From NCBI RefSeq assembly GCF_900142715.1, contig NZ_FRBX01000003.1:558001-622000 (forward strand): a stretch of DNA of 64,000 nt, written 5' to 3'. The notes under the pieces are model-generated. The model was not told where the DNA came from and searched no databases. It saw nothing but the letters and a program-made list of their open reading frames with translations. A program made the translations under genes and the position numbers. Origin of the DNA: Flavobacterium pectinovorum. GTDB taxonomy: Bacteria > Bacteroidota > Bacteroidia > Flavobacteriales > Flavobacteriaceae. Positions 9,693-17,547 of this stretch are shown here, piece after piece (the first letter of the stretch is position 1; each line of letters begins with the position of its first letter).

Positions 9693-9706
9693 TGCAAACG
9701 TTTTCG
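9693..9706. promoter_or_regulatory. LacI-family operator-like palindrome
   Basis: TGCAAACGTTTTCG contains the 8-bp palindrome AAACGTTT. It fits the LacI-family pattern TGNAANCGNTTNCA at all but the last fixed base. It lies about 260 bases upstream of susC. No LacI-type regulator is encoded in the window, so a regulator from elsewhere would be needed. Chance occurrence is possible. Confidence 0.25.
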
Positions 9707-9742
9707 TTAAAAATAATATTTGTTTGTGCAAAAAAAGTATCA

Positions 9743-10621
9743 CTATAAAATTCGCTTTAATCCAGAAAAATCTTCCCTATACTGACTTGGTGTACAATTT
9801 TTAGTAGCTTTAAAACTACGATTGAAGTTGGCAATATTATTAAAGCCTGATTTAAAAGCAACTTCAGAAACGCTCATGTCTTTTTCAACCAGCCAGCGAG
9901 CCGCATATCCTATCCTAATATCATTGATATAATTGACAAAAGTTTTCCCGGTGCGTTTTTTAATGAATCGGTTAAATGAAATAATAGACATGCTCGCAAC
10001 ATTAGCAACATCCTCTAAGGTGATCTTTTCAGCAAAATGTTTTTGCACATATTCATAAACCACTTTCATTTTATCATAATCATCAAACGTATCATAATCT
10101 ACTGTATAAGTAGAAAGCAGTCGCTGATTTCTGGAATTTGCCAAATCATATAATAAGGAAGTAATTTCCAAAAAGTAGTCCATACCATCTAGTTTTGAGA
10201 GCTTTACTAGTCTTGGCGTTAATTCTTCAGTAACTTTTTTAGAGAATAAAATACCATGAATCGATCGATTAAACATATCACGGATAGGATTCATAATTCG
10301 TCTCGACAATAAAGATTCATGAAATAAATCATTATGAAACTGAATTGTAATTTCGTGGATTTTTTTGCTTGTACATTTATTAAGTTCCCAGCCGTGATAT
10401 AAATTTGGGCCAATTAAAACCAGTTCGACATTGTCAATTTCCTCAATATTATCTCCAACAACCCGCTTCACTCCTTTTCCATTTAAAATAAAATTGATTT
10501 CAAATTCAGGATGATAATGCACCGGAAAATCAAAATTATCTTTTACTCTGTCAAACACCAAAAAGCTGTCTCCCGCAGAAAGCGGAGCAATTTCTCTGTA
10601 AAAATTCTTAGCATTACTCAT
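9743..10621 (-). CDS. AraC-family transcriptional regulator
   Basis: The 292-residue protein has an N-terminal cupin-like sensor (HYHPEFEINFILNGKGVKRVVGD, about 36-60) and a C-terminal AraC double helix-turn-helix (about 190-285: ITLEDVANVASMSIISFNRFIKKRTGKTFVNYI, then SVSEVAFKSGFNNIANFNRSFK). Proteins of this build bind a soluble sugar and activate nearby sugar operons. It lies between the two divergent arms of the mannan locus, transcribed away from the GH26 arm, so it is the best local candidate regulator. No hybrid two-component or ECF sigma regulator accompanies the locus. Confidence 0.93.
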   Translation of the reverse strand: MSNAKNFYREIAPLSAGDSFLVFDRVKDNFDFPVHYHPEFEINFILNGKGVKRVVGDNIEEIDNVELVLIGPNLYHGWELNKCTSKKIHEITIQFHNDLFHESLLSRRIMNPIRDMFNRSIHGILFSKKVTEELTPRLVKLSKLDGMDYFLEITSLLYDLANSRNQRLLSTYTVDYDTFDDYDKMKVVYEYVQKHFAEKITLEDVANVASMSIISFNRFIKKRTGKTFVNYINDIRIGYAARWLVEKDMSVSEVAFKSGFNNIANFNRSFKATKNCTPSQYREDFSGLKRIL

Positions 10622-10924
10622 CCTGAAAACTGTTTTATAAAAATGATACTCAATTTTTTATTTGCAATAATATGATATATAATTGATAAAATAATATTAA
10701 ATAGACTATAAACATCCGTTTATCTTTGAAAAATAGAATTATCATTATTTCAAAAACAACATCAATAATAAACATTAATCATTTTTAATAATATATCTTT
10801 TTAAAGTTTTAATAATTTTATATAAAAAACAATATCAAATTAAAGATCGAAAATTGAATTATAAAAAAGTCATTATTAATTTACCTTTTTATATCATATT
10901 ACAGGAAAACAACTAAACTCTAAA
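10622..10924. other. Divergent intergenic region between araC and the GH26 operon
   Basis: This very AT-rich gap of 303 bases must hold the promoters of araC and of the plus-strand mannan arm. The clearest signal is TATCTTTG at 10721-10728 on the plus strand. No coding potential or strong hairpin is seen. Confidence 0.7.
10721..10728 (+). promoter_or_regulatory. Candidate -7 element (TATCTTTG) for the plus-strand mannan operon
   Basis: TATCTTTG matches TAnnTTTG exactly. The -33 region has only TTAA about 20 bases upstream, so the promoter would be weak without an activator. It would give a 5' leader of about 190 bases before the GH26 start. Confidence 0.4.
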
Positions 10925-12055
10925 ATGAAAAAAAACATAATAACCTTAATAATTGCAGTATTTATAGGCGGTTCTTGTTCTTCTCAAAATAATAAGGCTA
11001 ATACTAATTTGTCACTTTCAGATCATAAAGCAACACCTGAAACCGTTTCTCTATACAAAAAACTCAATAAACTAAGTCAGAAAGGATTTCTTTTCGGGCA
11101 TCAGGACGATCTGGCTTATGGTGTAAAATGGAAATATGAAGATGGCAGAAGCGATATAAAAGATGTTGTTGGAGATTATCCCGGAGTTTATGGCTGGGAC
11201 TTAGCGGGTCTGGAAAAAGACAGTCCTAACAATATAGACGGAATTCCATTTACCAAAATGAAGCAATATATAGAACAAAGTCACGAAAGAGGCGGAATTA
11301 CAACGATAAGCTGGCATTTTGACAATCCTGCAACTGGAAAAAGTGCCTGGGACAACACACCAAATTCATTGAAAACAATTTTACCAGGCGGAGAAAATCA
11401 TCAAAAATTTACCGTTTGGCTAGATAAAGCTGCTGCTTATTTGTTATCCTTAAAAGATAAAAAAGGGAAAAATATTCCAGTTCTTTTTAGACCCTATCAC
11501 GAACTTACCGGCGGTTGGTTTTGGTGGGGAAAAGGAAACTGCACGCCGGAAGAATTTAAAGCTGCATGGAAATTTACCTTTGAATATTTACAGAAAAAAG
11601 GAGTTCATAACCTGATTTATGTCTACAACACAAGCAGTTTCAACACAAAAGAAGACTTTTTAGCTCATTATCCCGGAGACAATTACGCAGATATGATAAG
11701 TTTTGATTCTTATCAGAATAATGACGACAAAGAGGGGCAAAAATTCATCGCCGAAGTTCAAAATCAGTTAAAAATCATTAACGAAATTGGTATTGAAAAG
11801 CACAAATTAATTGCTGTTGCAGAGGCTGGTTATGAAGCAATTCCTGATCCAAAATGGTGGACAGGTACTTTACTGAAAGCCATTGGAGATTATAAAATAT
11901 CGTACGTTTTATTATGGCGAAATCACGGCTGGCAGGAAAAAGAACAAAAAATGCATTATTACGCGCCCTATACCGGACAAATAAGTGAGAAAGATTTTGT
12001 TGATTTTTATAATTTGGATAAAACTTTATTTGAGAAGGATATCAATAAAAATTGA
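10925..12055 (+). CDS. GH26 beta-mannanase lipoprotein (first copy)
   Basis: The 376-residue protein starts with a lipoprotein signal (lipobox GGSC, Cys18). GH26 landmarks are FLFGHQDDLAYG (55-66), GVYGWDLAG, ISWHFDNP, the acid/base E193 in RPYHELTGGWFWWG and the nucleophile E300 in VAEAGYE. The family cleaves beta-1,4-mannosidic bonds; related Bacteroides enzymes release mannobiose. It is the first gene of the plus-strand arm, 105 bases before the sugar transporter. The lipidation signal lacks the acidic stretch of surface lipoproteins, so a periplasmic side is possible (inference). Confidence 0.93.
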   Translation: MKKNIITLIIAVFIGGSCSSQNNKANTNLSLSDHKATPETVSLYKKLNKLSQKGFLFGHQDDLAYGVKWKYEDGRSDIKDVVGDYPGVYGWDLAGLEKDSPNNIDGIPFTKMKQYIEQSHERGGITTISWHFDNPATGKSAWDNTPNSLKTILPGGENHQKFTVWLDKAAAYLLSLKDKKGKNIPVLFRPYHELTGGWFWWGKGNCTPEEFKAAWKFTFEYLQKKGVHNLIYVYNTSSFNTKEDFLAHYPGDNYADMISFDSYQNNDDKEGQKFIAEVQNQLKIINEIGIEKHKLIAVAEAGYEAIPDPKWWTGTLLKAIGDYKISYVLLWRNHGWQEKEQKMHYYAPYTGQISEKDFVDFYNLDKTLFEKDINKN

Positions 12056-12070
12056 GAATTAAAAATTAAA

Positions 12071-12091
12071 AATCCGCGTCATCCGCGTGCT
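12071..12091 (+). repeat. Short CCGCGTCATCCGCG-type intergenic repeat
   Basis: A sequence with two tandem CCGCGT/CCGCGTG units lies between GH26 and the transporter gene. A related copy in opposite orientation (GCACGCGGATTTGACGGATT) lies at 17219-17238, so the pair flanks the transporter, GH130, epimerase and second GH26 genes. Its role is unknown. Confidence 0.4.
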
Positions 12092-12160
12092 AAAAATTCA
12101 ACACACAGAAACATTAAAACAACTAACCAAATCTAACCACAACCATAAAAAAAGACCTAA

Positions 12161-13552
12161 ATGCACGATAAAATTAGTTTAAAAGAAAAAATAGGTTACG
12201 GTCTTGGAGATGCCGCATCATCCATGTTCTGGAAAATTTTCAGTATGTATCTTTTATTTTTCTATACAGATGTTTTCGGATTGGCACCTGCCGTTGTAGG
12301 AACCATGTTCTTGATTACCAGAATCTGGGATTCCTGTTTTGATCCGATTGTGGGAATCATTGCCGACAGAACAAAAAGCAAATGGGGAAAATTCAGGCCC
12401 TATTTATTATGGGTTGCCGTGCCTTTTGCCGTAATTGGCGTATTAACTTTTTACACACCTGATTTTGACGAAAAAGGAAAAATAATCTACGCTTACGTAA
12501 CATATTCCGCAATGATGATGATCTATTCGTTAATCAATGTGCCATATGCATCCCTTTTGGGCGTAATGTCCTCTGACCGAAAAGAAAGAACCACTTTATC
12601 ATCTTACAGAATGGTTTTTGCCTTTGGCGGAAGTCTTTTGGCACTTTGGTTAATCGAACCTTTAGTACAATATTTCGGCGGAAGCCTAAATTCCAAAACA
12701 GGCTGGCTGGCAACAATTTCCGTTTTTGGGGTTATAACAACAGCTTTTTTCTGGGGATGTTTTTTCTTTACCAAAGAAAGAGTAAAACCAATTGGTGACG
12801 AACAGGCGAATTTAAAAGAAGACTTAAAAGATCTGCTACAAAATAAACCCTGGTGGATTTTACTCGGAGCCGGAATTGGTGCTCTGGTTTTCAATTCCAT
12901 TCGTGATGGAGCGGCCGTTTATTACTTTAAATATTATGTAAGCAGCAGTGTAAACTTTGATTTTTCACTTTTCGGAACCGATTTTCATATGACACCAACT
13001 TCTATTTATTTGGTTTTAGGGCAAGCAGCAAATATCATAGGAGTTATAATTGCAACGCCAATTGCAAATAAAATTGGCAAAAAGAAAACCTTTGTGGGCG
13101 CAATGGCATTGGCTGCACTTTTAAGTTTAGTTTTCTATCTCTTCGGAAAAGAAGATGTTTTCTTAATCATGAGTTTCCAGATTTTAATAAGCATTTGCGC
13201 AGGTTGTATTTTCCCGTTAATCTGGTCAATGTATGCCGATAGCGCCGATTATTCAGAGTGGAAACAAGGCCGCAGAGCCACAGGTTTGGTTTTCTCTGCC
13301 TCCTCAATGTCACAAAAATTTGGCTGGACCATTGGTGGTGCGGGAGCAGGATGGCTTTTAGGATATTTTGGTTTTCAGGCCAACGTAGAACAAACCGTTG
13401 CCACCCAAAACGGAATTCAATTAATGTTAAGCATACTTCCTGCCCTGGCAGCATTTATATCAGTCGCTTTTATTTTTTTCTATCCTTTATCTGAAGAAAA
13501 ACTTCAAACGATCGAACAGGATTTAAATGAAAAAAGAGACCTGACTAATTAA
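12161..13552 (+). CDS. GPH-family (MFS) glycoside:cation symporter
   Basis: The 463-residue membrane protein has about 12 hydrophobic segments. It has the GPH signature start LKEKIGYGLGDAASSMFWKIFSMYLLFFYTD-type, RIWDSCFDPIVGIIADRTKSKWGKFRPYLLW, and the late QKFGWTIGGAGAGWLLGYFGF. Such carriers import disaccharides with a cation. Placed before GH130 and the 2-epimerase, it probably brings mannobiose (or mannosyl-glucose) into the cytoplasm, where both enzymes act. It follows GH26 and precedes GH130 by 28 bases, consistent with one operon. Confidence 0.92.
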   Translation: MHDKISLKEKIGYGLGDAASSMFWKIFSMYLLFFYTDVFGLAPAVVGTMFLITRIWDSCFDPIVGIIADRTKSKWGKFRPYLLWVAVPFAVIGVLTFYTPDFDEKGKIIYAYVTYSAMMMIYSLINVPYASLLGVMSSDRKERTTLSSYRMVFAFGGSLLALWLIEPLVQYFGGSLNSKTGWLATISVFGVITTAFFWGCFFFTKERVKPIGDEQANLKEDLKDLLQNKPWWILLGAGIGALVFNSIRDGAAVYYFKYYVSSSVNFDFSLFGTDFHMTPTSIYLVLGQAANIIGVIIATPIANKIGKKKTFVGAMALAALLSLVFYLFGKEDVFLIMSFQILISICAGCIFPLIWSMYADSADYSEWKQGRRATGLVFSASSMSQKFGWTIGGAGAGWLLGYFGFQANVEQTVATQNGIQLMLSILPALAAFISVAFIFFYPLSEEKLQTIEQDLNEKRDLTN

Positions 13553-13580
13553 AATATTACGGATACAGAAATCGATTTAT

Positions 13581-14771
13581 ATGACTACAATAACATCTTC
13601 GACTATTTTTCAAGACAGAAAAATAGCATTAGAAAAAGAACATACAACACTGATTGAGCAAAAAAATAAGCCTCAGGATCAGGCTGGAAACGGAATATAT
13701 GAACGTTACAAAAACCCGGTTGTGACTGCAGCTCACGTACCATTAAACTGGCGTTTTGACCTCAACGAAAAAACAAATCCGTTTTTGCAGGAACGAATTG
13801 GCATGAATGCCGCTTTTAATGCCGGAGCCATCAAATGGAACGGAAAATATTTACTGGCCGTTCGTGTAGAAGGAATTGACAGAAAATCTTTTTTCGCTAT
13901 AGCGGAAAGTCCAAACGGGATCGATAATTTTAAGTTCTGGGAAAAACCATGTGTAATTCCACAAACTGAAGAACCGGACACCAACGTTTATGATATGCGT
14001 TTGATCAATCATGAAGACGGTTGGGTTTACGGTATTTTTTGTACTGAAAGGAAAGATCCAAAAGCACCAAAAGGCGATACCAGTTCGGCTGTAGCCAATG
14101 CCGGAATCGTACGCTCAAAAGATTTAGTAAATTGGGAAAGATTGCCCGATTTAATTTCAAATACCGGACAACAGCGCAACGTGGTTTTACATCCCGAATT
14201 TGTAAACGGAAAATATGCTTTATACACACGTCCACAAGATGGATTTATTGATGTTGGTGCCGGCGGCGGAATTGGTTTAGGTTATGTTGAAGATATGACA
14301 AACCCAATTGTAAAGGATGAAAAAATCATCTTCGGAAAACAATATCACACTATTTACGAATTGAAAAATGGTCTTGGCCCCGCTCCTATCAAAACAGAAA
14401 AAGGCTGGCTGCATCTCGCACATGGTGTTCGTAATACCGCTGCAGGTTTACGCTACACACTTTATATGTTCATGACAGATTTGCATGATATTACAAAAGT
14501 AACACACGTTCCTGCAGGTCATTTTATGGGGCCAGAAGCTATTGAAAGAGTTGGCGATGTATCGAATGTTTTGTTCTCAAACGGATGGATTGAAGATACG
14601 GATGGAACTGTTTATGTATACTACGCATCATCTGATACAAGAATGCACGTTGCTGTTTCATCTGTAGAAAAATTAGTTGATTATGTTACCAATGCTCCCG
14701 CAGATACTTTTATTTCTGCAGGATCTGTAAAAACGATCATCAATCAAATTGAAAAAAACAACGCAATATAA
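13581..14771 (+). CDS. GH130 4-O-beta-D-mannosyl-D-glucose phosphorylase
   Basis: The 396-residue protein has no signal peptide, so it is cytoplasmic. GH130 features include RFDLNEKTNPFLQERIGMNAAFNAGAI-type start, AVRVEGIDRKSFFAIAES, and the segment EEPDTNVYDMR (130-140) that contains the family catalytic aspartate. Length equals that of the Bacteroides fragilis enzyme, which converts Man-beta-1,4-Glc and phosphate into mannose-1-phosphate and glucose. The 2-epimerase six bases downstream supplies that substrate from mannobiose, which strongly supports this subfamily assignment over mannan-oligosaccharide phosphorylases. Confidence 0.92.
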   Translation: MTTITSSTIFQDRKIALEKEHTTLIEQKNKPQDQAGNGIYERYKNPVVTAAHVPLNWRFDLNEKTNPFLQERIGMNAAFNAGAIKWNGKYLLAVRVEGIDRKSFFAIAESPNGIDNFKFWEKPCVIPQTEEPDTNVYDMRLINHEDGWVYGIFCTERKDPKAPKGDTSSAVANAGIVRSKDLVNWERLPDLISNTGQQRNVVLHPEFVNGKYALYTRPQDGFIDVGAGGGIGLGYVEDMTNPIVKDEKIIFGKQYHTIYELKNGLGPAPIKTEKGWLHLAHGVRNTAAGLRYTLYMFMTDLHDITKVTHVPAGHFMGPEAIERVGDVSNVLFSNGWIEDTDGTVYVYYASSDTRMHVAVSSVEKLVDYVTNAPADTFISAGSVKTIINQIEKNNAI

Positions 14772-14777
14772 TTCACC

Positions 14778-15971
14778 GTGTCAACACAACTAAAGCAACT
14801 TAAAACCGAATTATCAGCTGAATTGGATTCAATTTTAGACTATTGGTCAAAAAATTCAATCGATACTAAAAATGGTGGTTTTATTGGTCAGATTGATAAC
14901 GATGAAAATGTTATTGAAGATGCAGAAAAAGGTTCTGTTTTAAACGCCAGAATTTTGTGGTCGTTTTCGTCAAGTTATCAAATCACAAAAAATGAAGAAC
15001 ACAAAGAGATTGCAAAACGCGCTTTTGAGTTTCTTTCAGCCTATTTTTATGATGTTGAATTTGGCGGATTATTTTGGAGCATCAATGTTGATAAATCACC
15101 AAAGGATACAAAAAATCAAATCTACGCTTTAGCTTTTGCCATTTACGGACTGTCTGAATATTATGCTATTTCTAAAGATGAAAAAGCTTTGGCAATAGCT
15201 ATAAATTTATATTTAAGAATAAAGAAAAATAGCTACGACCCAATAAACAAAGGCTATCTGGAAGCTTTTACAAGAGATTGGCAATCTATCGATGATTTGC
15301 GTTTGAGTGAAAAAGATGCCAACGAAAAGAAAACAATGAACACACATTTGCATATTGTTGAGGCATATGCAAATTTGTTTAAGGTTTGGAAAGACAAAAC
15401 ACTTCAAAACGATATTATCGAATTATTACAAACTATAGAAGAACATTTCATCAATACCCAAACCGGGCATTTACGTTTGTTTTTTGATGAAAACTGGATA
15501 GAAAAACCAGATGTGATTTCATACGGCCATGATATCGAGGCAGCGTGGCTTTTGCTGCAATGCGCCGAAATTTCTGAAGATGAAACTTTAATCGCCAATT
15601 ACAAAAAACACGCCATTCAAATGGCAGAAGTGACCAAAGAAGGTTTAGATACTGACGGCGGTTTATGGTACGAATTTGATCCCGAAAAGAATGAACTAAT
15701 TGCCGAAAAACACTGGTGGGTTCAGGCCGAAGCTTTAATTGGTTTTTACAACGCTTATCAATTAACAGGAAATGAAATTTATTTAGACATAGTTTTAAAA
15801 AACTGGGATTTTATAAAAAACCACATTCTGGACACTAAAAATGGCGAATGGTTTTGGGGAATTTACCGTGATAATTCCCTGATTGAAAAAGACAAAGCCG
15901 GATTCTGGAAATGTCCGTATCATAATAGTCGTGCTTGTATGGAACTTATTCACCGCATTAAAACAGCCTAA
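14778..15971 (+). CDS. Cellobiose/mannobiose 2-epimerase (AGE family)
   Basis: The 397-residue cytoplasmic protein starts at GTG, 6 bases after the GH130 stop. The catalytic histidines of the family are visible: H190/H192 in THLHIVEAY, H251 in SYGHDIEAAW and H382 in CPYHNSRAC. WWVQAEAL (313-320) is also conserved. The enzyme epimerises the reducing-end sugar of a beta-1,4-disaccharide; in mannan loci it turns mannobiose into mannosyl-glucose for GH130. Its coupling to GH130 makes mannobiose the likely physiological substrate. Confidence 0.93.
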   Translation: MSTQLKQLKTELSAELDSILDYWSKNSIDTKNGGFIGQIDNDENVIEDAEKGSVLNARILWSFSSSYQITKNEEHKEIAKRAFEFLSAYFYDVEFGGLFWSINVDKSPKDTKNQIYALAFAIYGLSEYYAISKDEKALAIAINLYLRIKKNSYDPINKGYLEAFTRDWQSIDDLRLSEKDANEKKTMNTHLHIVEAYANLFKVWKDKTLQNDIIELLQTIEEHFINTQTGHLRLFFDENWIEKPDVISYGHDIEAAWLLLQCAEISEDETLIANYKKHAIQMAEVTKEGLDTDGGLWYEFDPEKNELIAEKHWWVQAEALIGFYNAYQLTGNEIYLDIVLKNWDFIKNHILDTKNGEWFWGIYRDNSLIEKDKAGFWKCPYHNSRACMELIHRIKTA

Positions 15972-15973
15972 AA

Positions 15974-17203
15974 ATGAAAAGTACTTTTTTCAAAATAGCA
16001 TTTTTAAGTCTTTTTGTTTTGGCTTTTATAAATTGTTCTTCGGATAAAGAAACAGATAATGAAATCATCGTAGATCCTCCTGTGCAGGATGATGCTTTGA
16101 CAACGCAAAATGTTACCAATTATATGGTTGATGCTAATGCAACTAAAGAAACTATAGCTTTATTTTATAACTTAAAAATACTTGCAAAAACAAAAGTTGC
16201 TATTGGTCAGCAAGATGCTTTTAATAGTTTTTACCAAGATGCTGCGGGCGACTCTGACATTAAGAAAAATACAGGTTTTGATCCAGCCGTTTTGGGTTCT
16301 GATTTTATGTTTATTACCGATAAAAATAACAATAATCAGGCTGATAACTGGTTTTATCAACAAGAATTAAAAATTACAAATGATGTGAAAGTTGCTTACG
16401 CCAAAGGCATGATAAATACTTTTAGTTGGCATTTGAGAGAACCTAACAATGAAGATTCTTTTTATGCTGCCGATATGACATCGGAACAAAAAACCACTGC
16501 TTTTAAAAGTATTTTGCCTGGCGGAGCAAATCACGAATGGTACAAGAAAAAACTCGATAAAGTTGCCAGCGTTGTTTTAAATTTAAAAGGCGCAAATGGA
16601 GAATTGATTCCAGTAATTTTTAGGCCATTTCATGAATTTGACGGAAGCTGGTTTTGGTGGGGCGCTAATTTTTGTACTGCTGATGAATACAAAACCGCGT
16701 ATCAATTTACGGTTGATTATTTGAAAAACACAAAAGGAGTTCACAACATTTTATATGCATTTTCGCCTGACAACTCCTATACTACAGAAACCAATTATTT
16801 AAGCCGATATCCAGGAGATAAATATGTAGATATTCTGGCAATGGATAATTACGGAGATTTTGATAATCAAGGTTCTGCCGGAGCTGCAAAAGCAAATTTG
16901 AAACTAAAAACTATTTCTGATCTGGCGAAAACGAAAGTAAAAATCGCCGCTTTGTCAGAAACTGGTTTTCGCGTTACAAGTTCTAATTCGCCTATAACAG
17001 ATTGGTTTTCGTATTATTTATATAGTGCATTAACATCAAATAGCGTAGAAATCAGTTATGTAATGTTCTGGAATAACAACACTGACGGTTATTATGTTCC
17101 GAATGGTTCTGTTTCGAATGCTACTGATTTCAAGACATTTGCAGAAAAGCCAAAATCGGCATTGGTGAATTCGTTGCCGAAAATGTATGAATTGCCGAAG
17201 TAA
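15974..17203 (+). CDS. GH26 beta-mannanase lipoprotein (second copy)
   Basis: The 409-residue protein has a lipobox INC (Cys21) followed by SSDKETDNE, an acidic stretch that suggests surface display. The acid/base is E221 in IFRPFHEFDGSWFWWG and the nucleophile E329 in AALSETGFR. It shares fold landmarks with the first GH26 (LPGGANHEW against LPGGENHQK) but is clearly divergent, so the two copies probably differ in location or in endo versus mannobiose-releasing mode (inference). It starts 2 bases after the epimerase stop, so translation is likely coupled. Confidence 0.93.
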   Translation: MKSTFFKIAFLSLFVLAFINCSSDKETDNEIIVDPPVQDDALTTQNVTNYMVDANATKETIALFYNLKILAKTKVAIGQQDAFNSFYQDAAGDSDIKKNTGFDPAVLGSDFMFITDKNNNNQADNWFYQQELKITNDVKVAYAKGMINTFSWHLREPNNEDSFYAADMTSEQKTTAFKSILPGGANHEWYKKKLDKVASVVLNLKGANGELIPVIFRPFHEFDGSWFWWGANFCTADEYKTAYQFTVDYLKNTKGVHNILYAFSPDNSYTTETNYLSRYPGDKYVDILAMDNYGDFDNQGSAGAAKANLKLKTISDLAKTKVKIAALSETGFRVTSSNSPITDWFSYYLYSALTSNSVEISYVMFWNNNTDGYYVPNGSVSNATDFKTFAEKPKSALVNSLPKMYELPK

Positions 17204-17266
17204 ATTAGTACAGAAATAGCACGCGGATTTGACGGATTAAAACTAATTTACACAGATTTATTCTTA

Positions 17267-17295
17267 TTTTTTGTCTTTTTTTGTCTTTTTTTGTC
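17267..17295 (+). repeat. Three tandem TTTTTTTGTC units
   Basis: Three consecutive units of nine to ten bases, each six or seven T followed by GTC, run into the left arm of the adjacent inverted repeat. They may have arisen by slippage and give a poly-T stretch after the upstream operon. Confidence 0.7.
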
Positions 17296-17392
17296 ATTCC
17301 GAGGAACGAGGAATCTTCGTAAGAAGCTCGACAAAGATTGGCGATTCTCTGGATGGAGTTACTTGCGGAGATTCCTCGTTCCTCGGAATGAC
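17293..17392. repeat. GTCATTCC-type long inverted repeat, copy 1
   Basis: Arms at 17293-17316 and 17369-17392 are perfect 24-base inverted copies. Imperfect pairing (9 of 13) continues inward. The loop of about 50 bases carries GACAAAGATTG, which also occurs in the copy at 25133-25303 and, inverted, at about 33810. It follows the GH26 stop and may act as a transcription terminator or be a non-autonomous repeat. Confidence 0.85.
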
Positions 17393-17460
17393 AAAACAGT
17401 GGAATTGGAATCAATTAACGAAACTGACAAAAAAGAACTTCTTATGAAACCTAAAGCCAT

Positions 17461-17538
17461 AGCCCTGATAGAAGTGAAAATCCTTTTGTGCCGGGGTTCG
17501 GCACAAAAGATTGAAACGGATAGCAGGATTAGCTCCTA
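17461..17538 (+). ncRNA. Structured RNA-like repeat element A, directly upstream of GH5_7
   Basis: The layout is CCTGATAGAAGTG, ATCC, an 11-bp stem (17483-17493 with 17499-17509, loop GGGTT), then ACGGATAGCAGG and AGCTCC. The same order of blocks recurs in elements B, C and D. It ends 9 bases before the GH5_7 start and would be part of its leader. It may belong to a known Flavobacteria structured RNA family such as Flavo-1 in Rfam, but this was not checked. Confidence 0.5.
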
Positions 17539-17547
17539 AAAATATAA

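Larger units (their letters stand above)
9433..9742. other. Non-coding region upstream of susC
   Basis: This 310-base AT-rich gap lies between the susC start and the 3' end of araC. It holds a candidate -7 element for susC and a LacI-type operator-like palindrome, both listed separately. No small ORF with plausible features and no strong hairpin are seen. Confidence 0.7.
17204..17547. other. Gap between GH26 and GH5_7 filled by repeats
   Basis: This 344-base gap contains three tandem T-rich GTC units (17267-17295), a long GTCATTCC inverted repeat and an RNA-like hairpin element, listed separately. ORFs drawn across it are translations of the repeats and are not called. Confidence 0.8.

Noticed and set aside
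12604..13454. Antisense ORFs of about 95 codons in the sugar transporter gene
   Set aside because: They are mirror frames of a conserved transporter with no homology-like pattern.
17267..17295. Possible CRISPR-like tandem repeat
   Set aside because: Only three T-rich units of nine to ten bases without spacers; it is a simple tandem repeat.
17205..17539. Short ORFs on both strands in the GH26-GH5_7 gap
   Set aside because: They translate the inverted repeat and RNA-like element A and show no protein features.
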